Positions 1 through 6,021 of a stretch of 7,017 nt of DNA are shown here, in pieces (positions within the stretch are counted from its first letter, which is position 1; each line of letters starts with the position of its first letter). The notes below the pieces were generated by a model. That model saw only the letters and a program-made list of their open reading frames with translations. It was not told the origin of the DNA and did not search any database. This DNA is from an uncultured Clostridia bacterium (GTDB taxonomy: Bacteria; Bacillota; Clostridia; Christensenellales; Aristaeellaceae): assembly GCA_934647235.1 (NCBI GenBank), contig CAKUFG010000049.1:1-7017 (forward strand), given 5' to 3'. The position numbers and the translations under genes were made by a program.

Positions 1-204
1 GAGAGCGTCCACGGCGCTCTGCTGCGGATGAACCGATCCATCCAGGCCGAAGGGACATTCGGCATCCTGAAGCAGGACCGAAACTACAAGAGGATTGTGC
101 GCAGAGGTCTCGACTTCGTGAAACTGGAGCTATATCTGGTTTCTATCGGCCACAACTTGTACAAATTCTATAACAAAAGCCTCCGCTCTCAAACTGCAGC
201 CTGA
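1..204 (+). CDS. IS1182-type transposase, C-terminal part (5' end outside window)
   Basis: Frame 1 is open from the first base to TGA at 202-204 and gives 67 residues. The stretch NRSIQAEGTFGILKQD (about residues 11-26), followed by Arg/Lys-rich residues and then LVSIGHNLYKFYN, matches what I know of the end of IS1182-family DDE transposases. There the Glu of the 'EG.FG.LK' block is the last acidic residue of the catalytic triad, and the tail reads 'L..L.YN..K'. The protein would bind the IS ends and carry out cut-and-paste transposition. The rest of the catalytic domain lies off-window, so I cannot say whether the gene is intact. The frame runs to a clean stop with no visible damage. An IS4/IS5-like relative is the main alternative. 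Confidence 0.8.
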   Translation, partial: ESVHGALLRMNRSIQAEGTFGILKQDRNYKRIVRRGLDFVKLELYLVSIGHNLYKFYNKSLRSQTAA

Positions 205-535
205 AGGATTCCGTCACGCTCAGTTGGGGGTAAGGGGGACTTTTTGCTTTTCGCTCTTTTTTTGCCAAATCGAAGTCATACTAAAGAGGCTGTGATGCCC
301 GGACATTCTCTCAATGCCCTTCTTTCACAGCCCCTGTCGAGCGAATAGCGAGACGGATGAGGGGGAGCGCAGCGCTTTGCGTATGCTGGAAAGCGTGGCC
401 AGCCAAAAGCCTCCGCTGCAAGCGGTGATGAGGGGAACTCGGGAATCTACGCAGGGCTTCATGCCGCACATTCACTTGTTTTCCTCACAGTTCCATCCGA
501 ACACGGATGACGAAAAAGGATAAATTTATGCCAAA
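205..535. other. Non-coding stretch between transposase and promoter
   Basis: About 330 bases with no credible gene. It holds a T-rich patch (240-263, including seven T in a row), the dyad at 287-332, an 11-base odd palindrome AGCGCAGCGCT (366-376), two copies of GATGAGGGG (356-364 and 427-435) each preceded by a small GC-rich stem or pseudo-stem, and a 6-bp hairpin CATCCG/CGGATG (494-499 with 504-509). Only one short open frame crosses it (314-523). That frame lacks a ribosome site and has an unstructured, compositionally odd product. I see no tRNA, T-box or riboswitch signature. Confidence 0.55.
287..332. repeat. Inverted repeat, GGCTGTGA / TCACAGCC
   Basis: GGCTGTGA (288-295, preceded by A at 287) is perfectly inverted as TCACAGCC (325-332), with 29 bases between the 8-bp arms. 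It lies about 85-130 bases after the transposase stop, so it may be the end, or subterminal structure, of the insertion sequence. The core AGGCTGT/ACAGCC is shared with the dyad at 6878-6904. A long loop makes it a poor transcription terminator. Confidence 0.5.
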
Positions 536-559
536 TTGCGCTTTTGTATCGTCGAGCCG

Positions 560-588
560 TTGAAATGGACAGAAGAATTTGCTATAAT
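560..588 (+). promoter_or_regulatory. Strong vegetative (sigma-A type) promoter of the sugar operon
   Basis: TTGAAA (560-565) and a perfect TATAAT (583-588) are separated by 17 bases. TG at 580-581, one base before the TATAAT, makes it an extended -10. Transcription should start near 595, giving a leader of about 50 bases. This position also fixes the start of the first gene: the in-frame ATG at 536 lies upstream of the promoter and cannot be its translation start. Confidence 0.85.
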
Positions 589-601
589 AGCTTTATCCGA
601 A

Positions 602-620
602 GGCGGCAAGGAATGCCGTC
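602..620 (+). promoter_or_regulatory. Dyad in the leader just after the transcription start
   Basis: CGGCA (604-608) and TGCCG (614-618) form a perfect inverted repeat around AGGAA. It extends outward by one G-T and one G-C pair to 602-620. It lies just after the predicted start (about 595) and 9 bases before the AAGGAGG ribosome site. It could be an operator for an off-window repressor or a small RNA hairpin in the 5' leader. It lacks the central CG of a typical LacI/CcpA operator, so no regulator family can be named. Confidence 0.4.
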
Positions 621-643
621 AAACGAACAAGGAGGATTCTATC

Positions 644-1594
644 ATGAAGAAGATCATCGCTTTGGCGCTGGCCGTGATGATGGCCCTGTCCCTGGTATGC
701 GTGGCCTCTGCGGAAAAGACCGCCTACAAGGTGGGCATCCTGACCCCCGCCGCTACGCATGGCTGGGTTGCCGGCATCACCTACTTTGCCGAGCAGCATG
801 CCAAGCAGCTGGCCGAGGCTGGCACGATCGAGTACAAGCTGTCCACCTCCAGCAACGCTGAAGAAATGACCACCCAGATCGATGAAATGATCCTGTGGGG
901 CGCGCAGGCGCTGGTCATCGCTCCTCAGTGGGAAGGCATGGAAGTGCCCGTTCAGAATGCGATTGCTCAGGGCATCGTGTGCGTGGCTTTCGATATGGAC
1001 ATCGCGGCCGAAGGCATCTATAAGGTAACTGGCGATAACGAGTCCATGGGCGTTGCTGGTGCGAAGTACATCGTGGAAAAGATCGGCACCGAGGGTCTGG
1101 TTGTAGCTATGCCCGTTCCCACTGCCGGTTCTGTAAACGAGCTGCGCATGAAAGGCTTTACCGAAACCATGAAGGAAATCGCCCCCAACGTGAAGATCGT
1201 TGAATATGCGAACCCGAACTTCAGCATTCAGGATGGTATGACGGTTATGGCCGACGTGCTGACTGCCAATGCCAAGATCGACGCTGTGTTCTCCCTGGAT
1301 GACGAAACCTCTTTGGGCGCGCTGAAGGCCATGGAAGATGCTGGCCGCACGGAAATCAAGGCCATCACCGGCGGCGGCGGCTGCCAGGATTACTTCAACG
1401 CCATCGTGGCCAATAAGGATCAGATCGCTGCCTGCTCCGCGCTGTACAGCCCCCTGATGATCAAGGACTGCCTGGACGTGGCGGTCGCCGTGCTGGGCGG
1501 CGAAGAAGTCGAGCATGTGAAGGTGATCCCCTCTCAGATCGTGGACGCCACCAATGCGGATGAATACATCGATCCCAACAACACCATCTATTAA
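644..1594 (+). CDS. Secreted sugar-binding protein of a CUT2 ABC transporter
   Basis: This is a 316-residue, ribose-binding-protein-like (Peripla_BP_4) solute receptor that captures a sugar or polyol outside the membrane and delivers it to the permease encoded downstream. The start at 644 is chosen because AAGGAGG (629-635) sits 8 bases upstream and the protein then opens with a signal peptide: MKK, a hydrophobic core, and ASA|EK cleavage after about residue 23. The mature part starts with the family's first strand (YKVGILTPAATHGW, 28-41). It continues with a QID..I..GAQALVIAPQ block (78-95), a hinge-side TGDN (129-132), and SLDDETSLGALKAMEDAGR (217-235), where family members contact ligand. 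Cys19 has Ser-Leu-Val before it, not a lipobox, so no lipid anchor is predicted. Codon use suggests high expression. The ligand is not identifiable. The gene ends with tandem stops TAATAG. Confidence 0.9.
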   Translation: MKKIIALALAVMMALSLVCVASAEKTAYKVGILTPAATHGWVAGITYFAEQHAKQLAEAGTIEYKLSTSSNAEEMTTQIDEMILWGAQALVIAPQWEGMEVPVQNAIAQGIVCVAFDMDIAAEGIYKVTGDNESMGVAGAKYIVEKIGTEGLVVAMPVPTAGSVNELRMKGFTETMKEIAPNVKIVEYANPNFSIQDGMTVMADVLTANAKIDAVFSLDDETSLGALKAMEDAGRTEIKAITGGGGCQDYFNAIVANKDQIAACSALYSPLMIKDCLDVAVAVLGGEEVEHVKVIPSQIVDATNADEYIDPNNTIY

Positions 1595-1610
1595 TAGAAC
1601 CTAACGTTCA

Positions 1611-1638
1611 AAAGGGCCATGGCTTGCCATGGCCCTTT
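1611..1638 (+). terminator. Intercistronic hairpin, probable partial terminator or mRNA-stabilising stem
   Basis: AAAGGGCCATGG (1611-1622) and CCATGGCCCTTT (1627-1638) form a perfect 12-bp stem with a CTTG loop, 17 bases after the binding-protein stop. Only three T, which belong to the stem, follow the GC-rich part, and the next bases are CAG. Termination should therefore be incomplete. In ABC operons such stems commonly lower read-through or protect the 3' end of the binding-protein message, giving more binding protein than membrane components. That role is inferred here. Confidence 0.75.
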
Positions 1639-1697
1639 CAGCCGATTTATAGGATAGCGATAAAAACATTAAGGATACGCAGAACGGATGTGACCCC

Positions 1698-3176
1698 ATG
1701 AATCTTTCCATGCGCGGCATCTACAAATCCTTCGGGGCAAACGACGTGCTCAAGGCCGTGGATTTTCATCTGAACGAGGGCGAAATCTGCGCCCTGCTGG
1801 GTGAAAACGGCGCAGGCAAAAGCACGCTGATGAATATCCTGGGCGGCGTTTTGCAGCCCGATCAGGGCACGATTGAGCTGGACGGCGCGCCCGTGCAGTT
1901 TCATAATCCCTCGCAGTCGCTGGATGCGGGCATCGCGTTTATCCATCAGGAGCTGAACCTGATCAACGATCTGCCCGTGTATGAAAACATGTTTATCGGC
2001 CGCGAAATCAAAAAGAAAAGCGGCCTGCTGGATCATAAGGCCATGATTGCCCGCACGCGCGAGCTGTTTGAAAGCATGGCGCTGGATATCGATCCGCTTG
2101 CCATGGTGTCCGCACTGGACGCCTCCTATAAGCAAATTGTAGAAATTTCACGCGCTCTGATGATGAAGGCCTCCATCATTATCATGGATGAGCCCACCAC
2201 CTCCCTGACCGATCCGGAGATAGAGCGCGTTTTTCAAATGCTGCGTACCCTCAGGCAGCAAAAGGTCGGCGTTGTTTTTATCTCGCATAAGCTGCGCGAA
2301 GTCATGCAGATTTGCGATCGCTACACCGTGCTGCGCGACGGCGCAGTGGTAGCCGAGGGCCTGGTGCGCGATACCAGCGTGGAAAACCTGGCGCGCGACA
2401 TGGTTGGCCATGAGGTGCGCACGCAGGCGCGCACGCGCAATGCTCAGCTGGGCGCGGAGGTGCTGCGCCTGGAAAACCTGACGCTTGAGCCCTATTACCG
2501 CAATGTGTCGCTGAGCATCCGCGCGGGCGAAGTGCTGGGCGTGACGGGCCTGTTAGGCGATGGGCGAAGCGAGCTGTTCCGCACCGTGTTCGGCGATATG
2601 GGACGCTATGGCGGGCGCATCCTGGTGGATGGGAAGGCAGTCGTGATTCATTCCACCCCGCAGGCGCTGGCGCTGGGCATCGGCTATCTGCCCCGCAACC
2701 GCAAGGAAAACGGCATCATCAAGGACATGGATATCCTGGAAAACGGCTCCATCGTGATCTGGCGGCAGCTGGCGCGCTGCGGGCTGATCGACCGCCGGGC
2801 CGAGCTGGCCGCGTTTGATAAGCAGCGGCAGGGCCTGAAAATCAAGATGGAGAACCCGGACGACCCCATCGGCAGCCTGTCGGGCGGCAACCAGCAAAAG
2901 GTGGTGCTGGCAAAATGGCTCAGCGCCCATCCCAAATTGCTGATTCTGGATAATCCCACCCAGGGCGTGGATGTGGGCGCGAAGGAAGAAATATACGACA
3001 TCATCCTGAGGCTGGCGGACGCGGGCGTGGCGGTGGTTGTGCTGTCCAATGAGGCGCAGGAGATTATCCGCGTGTGCGACCGCGCGCTGGTGATGTATCA
3101 CGGCGACGTGCGCGCACAGGTCAGCGGCGATACCATGAACGAGCAGGAAATGATGCGCCTGGCAACCGGCGGCTGA
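1698..3176 (+). CDS. Sugar ABC transporter ATPase with two nucleotide-binding domains (CUT2, RbsA/MglA type)
   Basis: This 492-residue cytoplasmic ATPase, the usual length for the RbsA/MglA/XylG group, should power the permease encoded next. Domain 1 has Walker A GENGAGKST (35-43), Q-loop Gln84, Walker B IIIMDEPTT with catalytic Glu165, and switch His197. Its signature region (about 137-150, SALDASYKQ) lacks LSGGQ. Domain 2 has a Walker A-like GLLGDGRSE (284-292, Arg for Lys), an intact LSGGNQQ (394-400), and LILDNPTQG (415-423), where Asn419 replaces the catalytic Glu. The sites pair crosswise, so one canonical ATP site (domain 1 Walker motifs with the domain 2 signature) and one degenerate site are expected. 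ATG 1698 has only a weak GGA-type ribosome site (1686-1688). An ATG-TGA start-stop pair lies just upstream at 1688-1693. There is no better in-frame start. Confidence 0.93.
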   Translation: MNLSMRGIYKSFGANDVLKAVDFHLNEGEICALLGENGAGKSTLMNILGGVLQPDQGTIELDGAPVQFHNPSQSLDAGIAFIHQELNLINDLPVYENMFIGREIKKKSGLLDHKAMIARTRELFESMALDIDPLAMVSALDASYKQIVEISRALMMKASIIIMDEPTTSLTDPEIERVFQMLRTLRQQKVGVVFISHKLREVMQICDRYTVLRDGAVVAEGLVRDTSVENLARDMVGHEVRTQARTRNAQLGAEVLRLENLTLEPYYRNVSLSIRAGEVLGVTGLLGDGRSELFRTVFGDMGRYGGRILVDGKAVVIHSTPQALALGIGYLPRNRKENGIIKDMDILENGSIVIWRQLARCGLIDRRAELAAFDKQRQGLKIKMENPDDPIGSLSGGNQQKVVLAKWLSAHPKLLILDNPTQGVDVGAKEEIYDIILRLADAGVAVVVLSNEAQEIIRVCDRALVMYHGDVRAQVSGDTMNEQEMMRLATGG

Positions 3177-3192
3177 GTAAGGAGCGAAAGAA

Positions 3193-4227
3193 ATGGCACA
3201 GACGGCTAAAAAAGAAAATTTCATCCAATGGTTTATTCGCAAATGGAAGGGCAATCCCATCTTTTCCACCGGCTGCGTGCTGGTGCTGATGGTCATCCTG
3301 CAAACCGTGGCCCTGGGCTTCCGGGACGCCAGCTTTGGCGCGTGGCTGCAGCGCTGGGGCAAAAACTGGATTAACATCCTGCGCAACAACGCGGGCGTGG
3401 GCATCGTGGCGCTGGGCATGACGTTCGTCATCATTTCCGGCGGCATCGATCTGGCGGTCGGCTCCACCATGACGGCCGTGGGCGCGGTGCTGATGGTGAT
3501 CATCAACGGCTACCCCACCGGCCTGCTGACCTCGGTTGGCATTACGGGCGCGTGGGCGTATATCATCGGCATTGCCGCCGCGCTGGTCGTGGGCAGCCTG
3601 GTCGGCCTGATCAACGGCTCGCTGATTGCCTATCGCAAGCTGCCGCCCTTCATCGTCACGCTGGGCATGATGAAAATCTGCCGCAGCGTCACCCAGCAGT
3701 GCATGCAGAAGGTGGGCGTCAAGGTGCCCGCAGGCTTCCTGGCCATCGCCAACACCAAGATCGGCGGCGAAACCATTCTGCCCATCCTGTACTGGCTGGT
3801 GCTGGCGCTGGTGCTGCACATCGTATCCCGCCACACGCCCTTTGGCCGCAGGATTTACGCCATCGGCTCCAACGAGCGCACGGCGCGGCTGTCGGGCATC
3901 CATGTGGAGCGGGTAAAAACCTGGATTTACATCCTGATGGGCGCGCTGGTGGCCGTTACGGCGGTGATCCAGGTGGCGCGCATCGGCTCCATGGACTATG
4001 CCAACGCCGGCAGCGGCTATGAGATGGACGCAATCGCCGCCGTGGTTGTAGGCGGCACCAGCATGTCGGGCGGCAAGGGCTCCATCGGCGGCACAGTGCT
4101 GGGCATGCTGATTATCGCCGTGATGAACAACCTGCTCAATCTGATGGGCGTTCCGCCCTTCCTGCGCGAGGCCTTCAAGGGCGCCATCGTGATTGTGGCC
4201 GTGCTGCTGCAGCGCAAGGAAAAATAA
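3193..4227 (+). CDS. Sugar ABC transporter permease (CUT2, RbsC type)
   Basis: This 344-residue membrane protein of the BPD_transp_2 family forms the channel as a homodimer with the upstream ATPase. Hydrophobic segments lie roughly at 25-43, 66-82, 84-104, 120-145, 194-212, 244-265, 279-290, 298-315 and 328-340. The family hallmark ALGMTFVIISGGIDLAVGS (73-91) is present. So are the cytoplasmic coupling segment FGRRIYAIGSNERTARLSGI (217-236) and the late glycine-rich VVVGGTSMSGGKGSIGGT (284-301). The start is supported by AAGGAG (3179-3184), 8 bases before ATG. The gene begins 16 bases after the ATPase stop. It is slightly longer than E. coli RbsC because of a charged N-terminal extension (about 20 residues). 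The family is certain; the substrate is not. Confidence 0.93.
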   Translation: MAQTAKKENFIQWFIRKWKGNPIFSTGCVLVLMVILQTVALGFRDASFGAWLQRWGKNWINILRNNAGVGIVALGMTFVIISGGIDLAVGSTMTAVGAVLMVIINGYPTGLLTSVGITGAWAYIIGIAAALVVGSLVGLINGSLIAYRKLPPFIVTLGMMKICRSVTQQCMQKVGVKVPAGFLAIANTKIGGETILPILYWLVLALVLHIVSRHTPFGRRIYAIGSNERTARLSGIHVERVKTWIYILMGALVAVTAVIQVARIGSMDYANAGSGYEMDAIAAVVVGGTSMSGGKGSIGGTVLGMLIIAVMNNLLNLMGVPPFLREAFKGAIVIVAVLLQRKEK

Positions 4228-4251
4228 TTTCTGCTCCAAGGAGGACTGCAT

Positions 4252-5307
4252 ATGGATACCCTACGTGTAGGCATTATCGGCTGTGGGCAAATCTGCCGCG
4301 TGCGCCACGCGCCGGAATACAGCGAAAACCCCCGCTGCCAAATTGCGGGCTTCTATGATGTAGATCCCGCCCGCGCGCAGGCCATGGCCGGGCAATACGG
4401 CGGCCAGGCCTTTGACAGCGTGGAGGCGCTGCTGGATGCGGATATCGACGCGGTCAGCGTATGCAGCGCCAATACCGATCACCGCCGCTCGGCCATCATG
4501 GCCATGGAGCGCGGCAAGCATGTGCTGTGCGAAAAGCCGCTGGCCGTTACCGCGCAGGACTGCGAGGATATGCTGACGGTTTCCCGCCGCACGGGCATGC
4601 GCCTGCTGGTGGGGCATAATCAGCGCATGACCTCCGCCCACCGCGAGGCCAAGCGCCTGATTGCCGAGGGCGCAATCGGCAAGGTGCTCACCTTCCACAC
4701 CACCTTCGGCCATGCCGGCCCGGAGGGCTGGACGGGTCAGCCCAACCCCTGGTTCTTCCACAAGAGCAGCGCCGTGCTGGGCGTGGCGGCTGATCTTGGC
4801 ATTCATAAAATCGATCTGTACAATTACCTCACGGGCGACGTCATCACCCAGGCTTCGGCTTTTCTGGCCACGCTGGATAAAAAGACCCCCGGCGGCACGC
4901 CCATTCAGGTGGACGACAACGCCATGTTCATCCTGCGCACGGCGGGCGGCGCGTTGGGCGCGGCCCACGCCAGCTGGACCTTCTACGGCTCGGAGGATAA
5001 CTCCACCGTGCTCTACGGCACCCAGGGCGTGATGAAGCTGTATACTGATCCCGTATACAGCCTGATTATCGAATACCGCGACGGCCGGGTGGAGAAATAC
5101 GCCACAGACCGCATCACCACCAACGCCGAGCAGAAGGCGGGCAAACGCCGCAACACGGGCGTAATCAACGAGTTTGTGGACGCGGTGCTGGAAGACCGCC
5201 CCTCCTGCCTGGATGTGGAGGAAATCATTCACGCCATGCGCGTGGTGTTCGCCGCTATTCGCTCGGCGGACGAGGAGCGCACCATCCCCATCCGGCAGGA
5301 TCTGTAA
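4252..5307 (+). CDS. Gfo/Idh/MocA-family NAD(P)-dependent oxidoreductase
   Basis: This 351-residue soluble dehydrogenase has the two-domain plan of the family. A Rossmann fold opens with RVGIIGCGQIC (5-15, GxGxxx dinucleotide loop) and an acidic residue follows strand 2 in FYDVD (34-38). The conserved CEKPL (93-97) supplies catalytic Lys95, and GHNQR (121-125) follows. The substrate domain contains ADLGIHKIDL (180-189), whose Asp181 and His185 fit the family's catalytic Asp/His positions. Members oxidise or reduce sugars and inositols at a ring or chain hydroxyl. AAGGAGG (4238-4244) lies 7 bases before ATG, and the gap from the permease is 24 bases, so it most likely acts on the imported compound. 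Inositol 2-dehydrogenase or a glucose/scyllo-inositol-type enzyme is possible, but the sequence alone does not decide. Confidence 0.92.
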   Translation: MDTLRVGIIGCGQICRVRHAPEYSENPRCQIAGFYDVDPARAQAMAGQYGGQAFDSVEALLDADIDAVSVCSANTDHRRSAIMAMERGKHVLCEKPLAVTAQDCEDMLTVSRRTGMRLLVGHNQRMTSAHREAKRLIAEGAIGKVLTFHTTFGHAGPEGWTGQPNPWFFHKSSAVLGVAADLGIHKIDLYNYLTGDVITQASAFLATLDKKTPGGTPIQVDDNAMFILRTAGGALGAAHASWTFYGSEDNSTVLYGTQGVMKLYTDPVYSLIIEYRDGRVEKYATDRITTNAEQKAGKRRNTGVINEFVDAVLEDRPSCLDVEEIIHAMRVVFAAIRSADEERTIPIRQDL

Positions 5308-5309
5308 CC

Positions 5310-5930
5310 ATGGCAAACGGGCCGGAAATCTACTTTATCGGCGGCGCGCCCTGCGGGGGCAAGTCCACCGCCGCGCGTGCAATCTGCGCGCGGCATGGCT
5401 TTCGCGCCTTTGAACTGGATAAAAACCTGGAACGCTATACCCATTTGGGCATGCTGGAGGGCAACGCGCTGCTACGCGCGGCTGCAATCGCCGCGCCGCA
5501 GGAGATCGACGCGCTGCCGCCCTGTCGGCAATGCAGGCAGGAGCTGGAGATTTATCGCCAGCTCTTTCCTTATGCCCTGCGGGAACTGCACGCGATGGGG
5601 CCGGGCGCGCCCATCATGGCTGAAGGCGCGGGCTTTCTGCCTGAGCTGATGCACAGCGCAGGCGTGGACAGCAGGCATTATATCTGCCTGATTCCCGAGC
5701 CTGCCTTTCAGCGGGCGCGCTATCGCGAGCGTCCCTGGGTGGCGCAGCTGTTGGCGCAAACGCCCGATCCGGAGCAAACCTTCGACCGCTGGATGGCGCG
5801 CAACGCTCTGCTGGCACGGGAAATCCGTGCGCAGGCCCGCAAATACGGCTATATTTGCCTTATGACAAACGGCGCCTCCACGCCCGAGGATACCCTGCGG
5901 CAGGCGGAAGCGGCGCTGAAGCTGCTTTGA
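5310..5930 (+). CDS. Small P-loop NTPase, possible kinase of unknown substrate
   Basis: This 206-residue cytoplasmic protein opens with a beta strand and a P-loop, IYFIGGAPCGGKST (7-20; Lys18, Ser19). A hydrophobic strand with an acidic end follows, PIMAEGAGFLPELM (101-114), which could be the Walker B or substrate-side strand. Next comes an Arg-rich segment, FQRARYRERPW (133-143), resembling the lid of nucleoside- or shikimate-type kinases. A Cys pair PCRQC (71-75) sits mid-protein. Similar GAPCSGKS proteins in Clostridia are, from memory, annotated only as AAA/P-loop ATPases. ATG 5310 lies 2 bases after the dehydrogenase stop, with AGGA (5297-5300) inside that gene's end, so translation is probably coupled. 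By position it may phosphorylate a product of the pathway; that is inference. A zeta-toxin-like or regulatory NTPase is not excluded. Confidence 0.75.
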   Translation: MANGPEIYFIGGAPCGGKSTAARAICARHGFRAFELDKNLERYTHLGMLEGNALLRAAAIAAPQEIDALPPCRQCRQELEIYRQLFPYALRELHAMGPGAPIMAEGAGFLPELMHSAGVDSRHYICLIPEPAFQRARYRERPWVAQLLAQTPDPEQTFDRWMARNALLAREIRAQARKYGYICLMTNGASTPEDTLRQAEAALKLL

Positions 5931-5953
5931 TTGAATTTTCTCAGATATCCCTG

Positions 5954-5984
5954 TTGACTCTCACATAATGGCAGGCAGTAGGAT
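5954..5984 (+). promoter_or_regulatory. MerR-type promoter with 19-base spacer and operator dyad
   Basis: TTGACT (5954-5959) and TAGGAT (5979-5984) are 19 bases apart, instead of the usual 17. This over-long spacer is the hallmark of promoters that MerR-family proteins untwist to activate. An imperfect dyad, CT..CATaATG..AG (5960-5974), lies in the spacer, close to its centre. The start codon of the MerR gene is 37 bases downstream, so autoregulation is likely. The -10 is a poor match (4 of 6), as expected for an activator-dependent promoter. Confidence 0.6.
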
Positions 5985-6021
5985 AGACGCGAGCTCAAAA
6001 ACCGGATTCCGGGAGGATAAG

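Larger units (their letters stand above)
1..333 (+). mobile_element. Probable right end of an IS1182-like insertion sequence
   Basis: This comprises the transposase tail (1-204) plus about 130 non-coding bases up to a terminal-repeat-like sequence, TTTCACAGCC at 323-332, which I take as the candidate right boundary. Read inward on the other strand it begins GGCTGTGAAAGAA. IS1182 elements usually have short terminal inverted repeats soon after the transposase stop, which fits the spacing. The left end is off-window, so neither the matching repeat nor a target-site duplication can be checked. The right boundary is therefore inferred. Confidence 0.4.

Noticed and set aside
314..523. 69-codon open frame upstream of the operon promoter
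   Set aside because: It has no ribosome site and a low-complexity, unconvincing product, and it overlaps the IS-end dyad and short repeats.
536..643. N-terminal extension of the binding protein from ATG 536
   Set aside because: That ATG is upstream of the -35 box; the frame crosses the promoter. ATG 644 has AAGGAGG and a proper signal peptide.
593..1516. Long minus-strand open frame opposite the binding protein
   Set aside because: It is an antisense shadow of a well-supported gene, with no domain and no promoter.
3121..5316. Long minus-strand open frames opposite the permease and dehydrogenase
   Set aside because: They mirror real genes, and are expected from the G/C-rich third positions; products are His/Ala/Gln-rich with no recognisable domain.
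5968..6021. 18-residue extension of the MerR protein from ATG 5968
   Set aside because: It lies inside the promoter spacer and has no ribosome site; the MerR fold starts at 6022 with GGGAGGA upstream.
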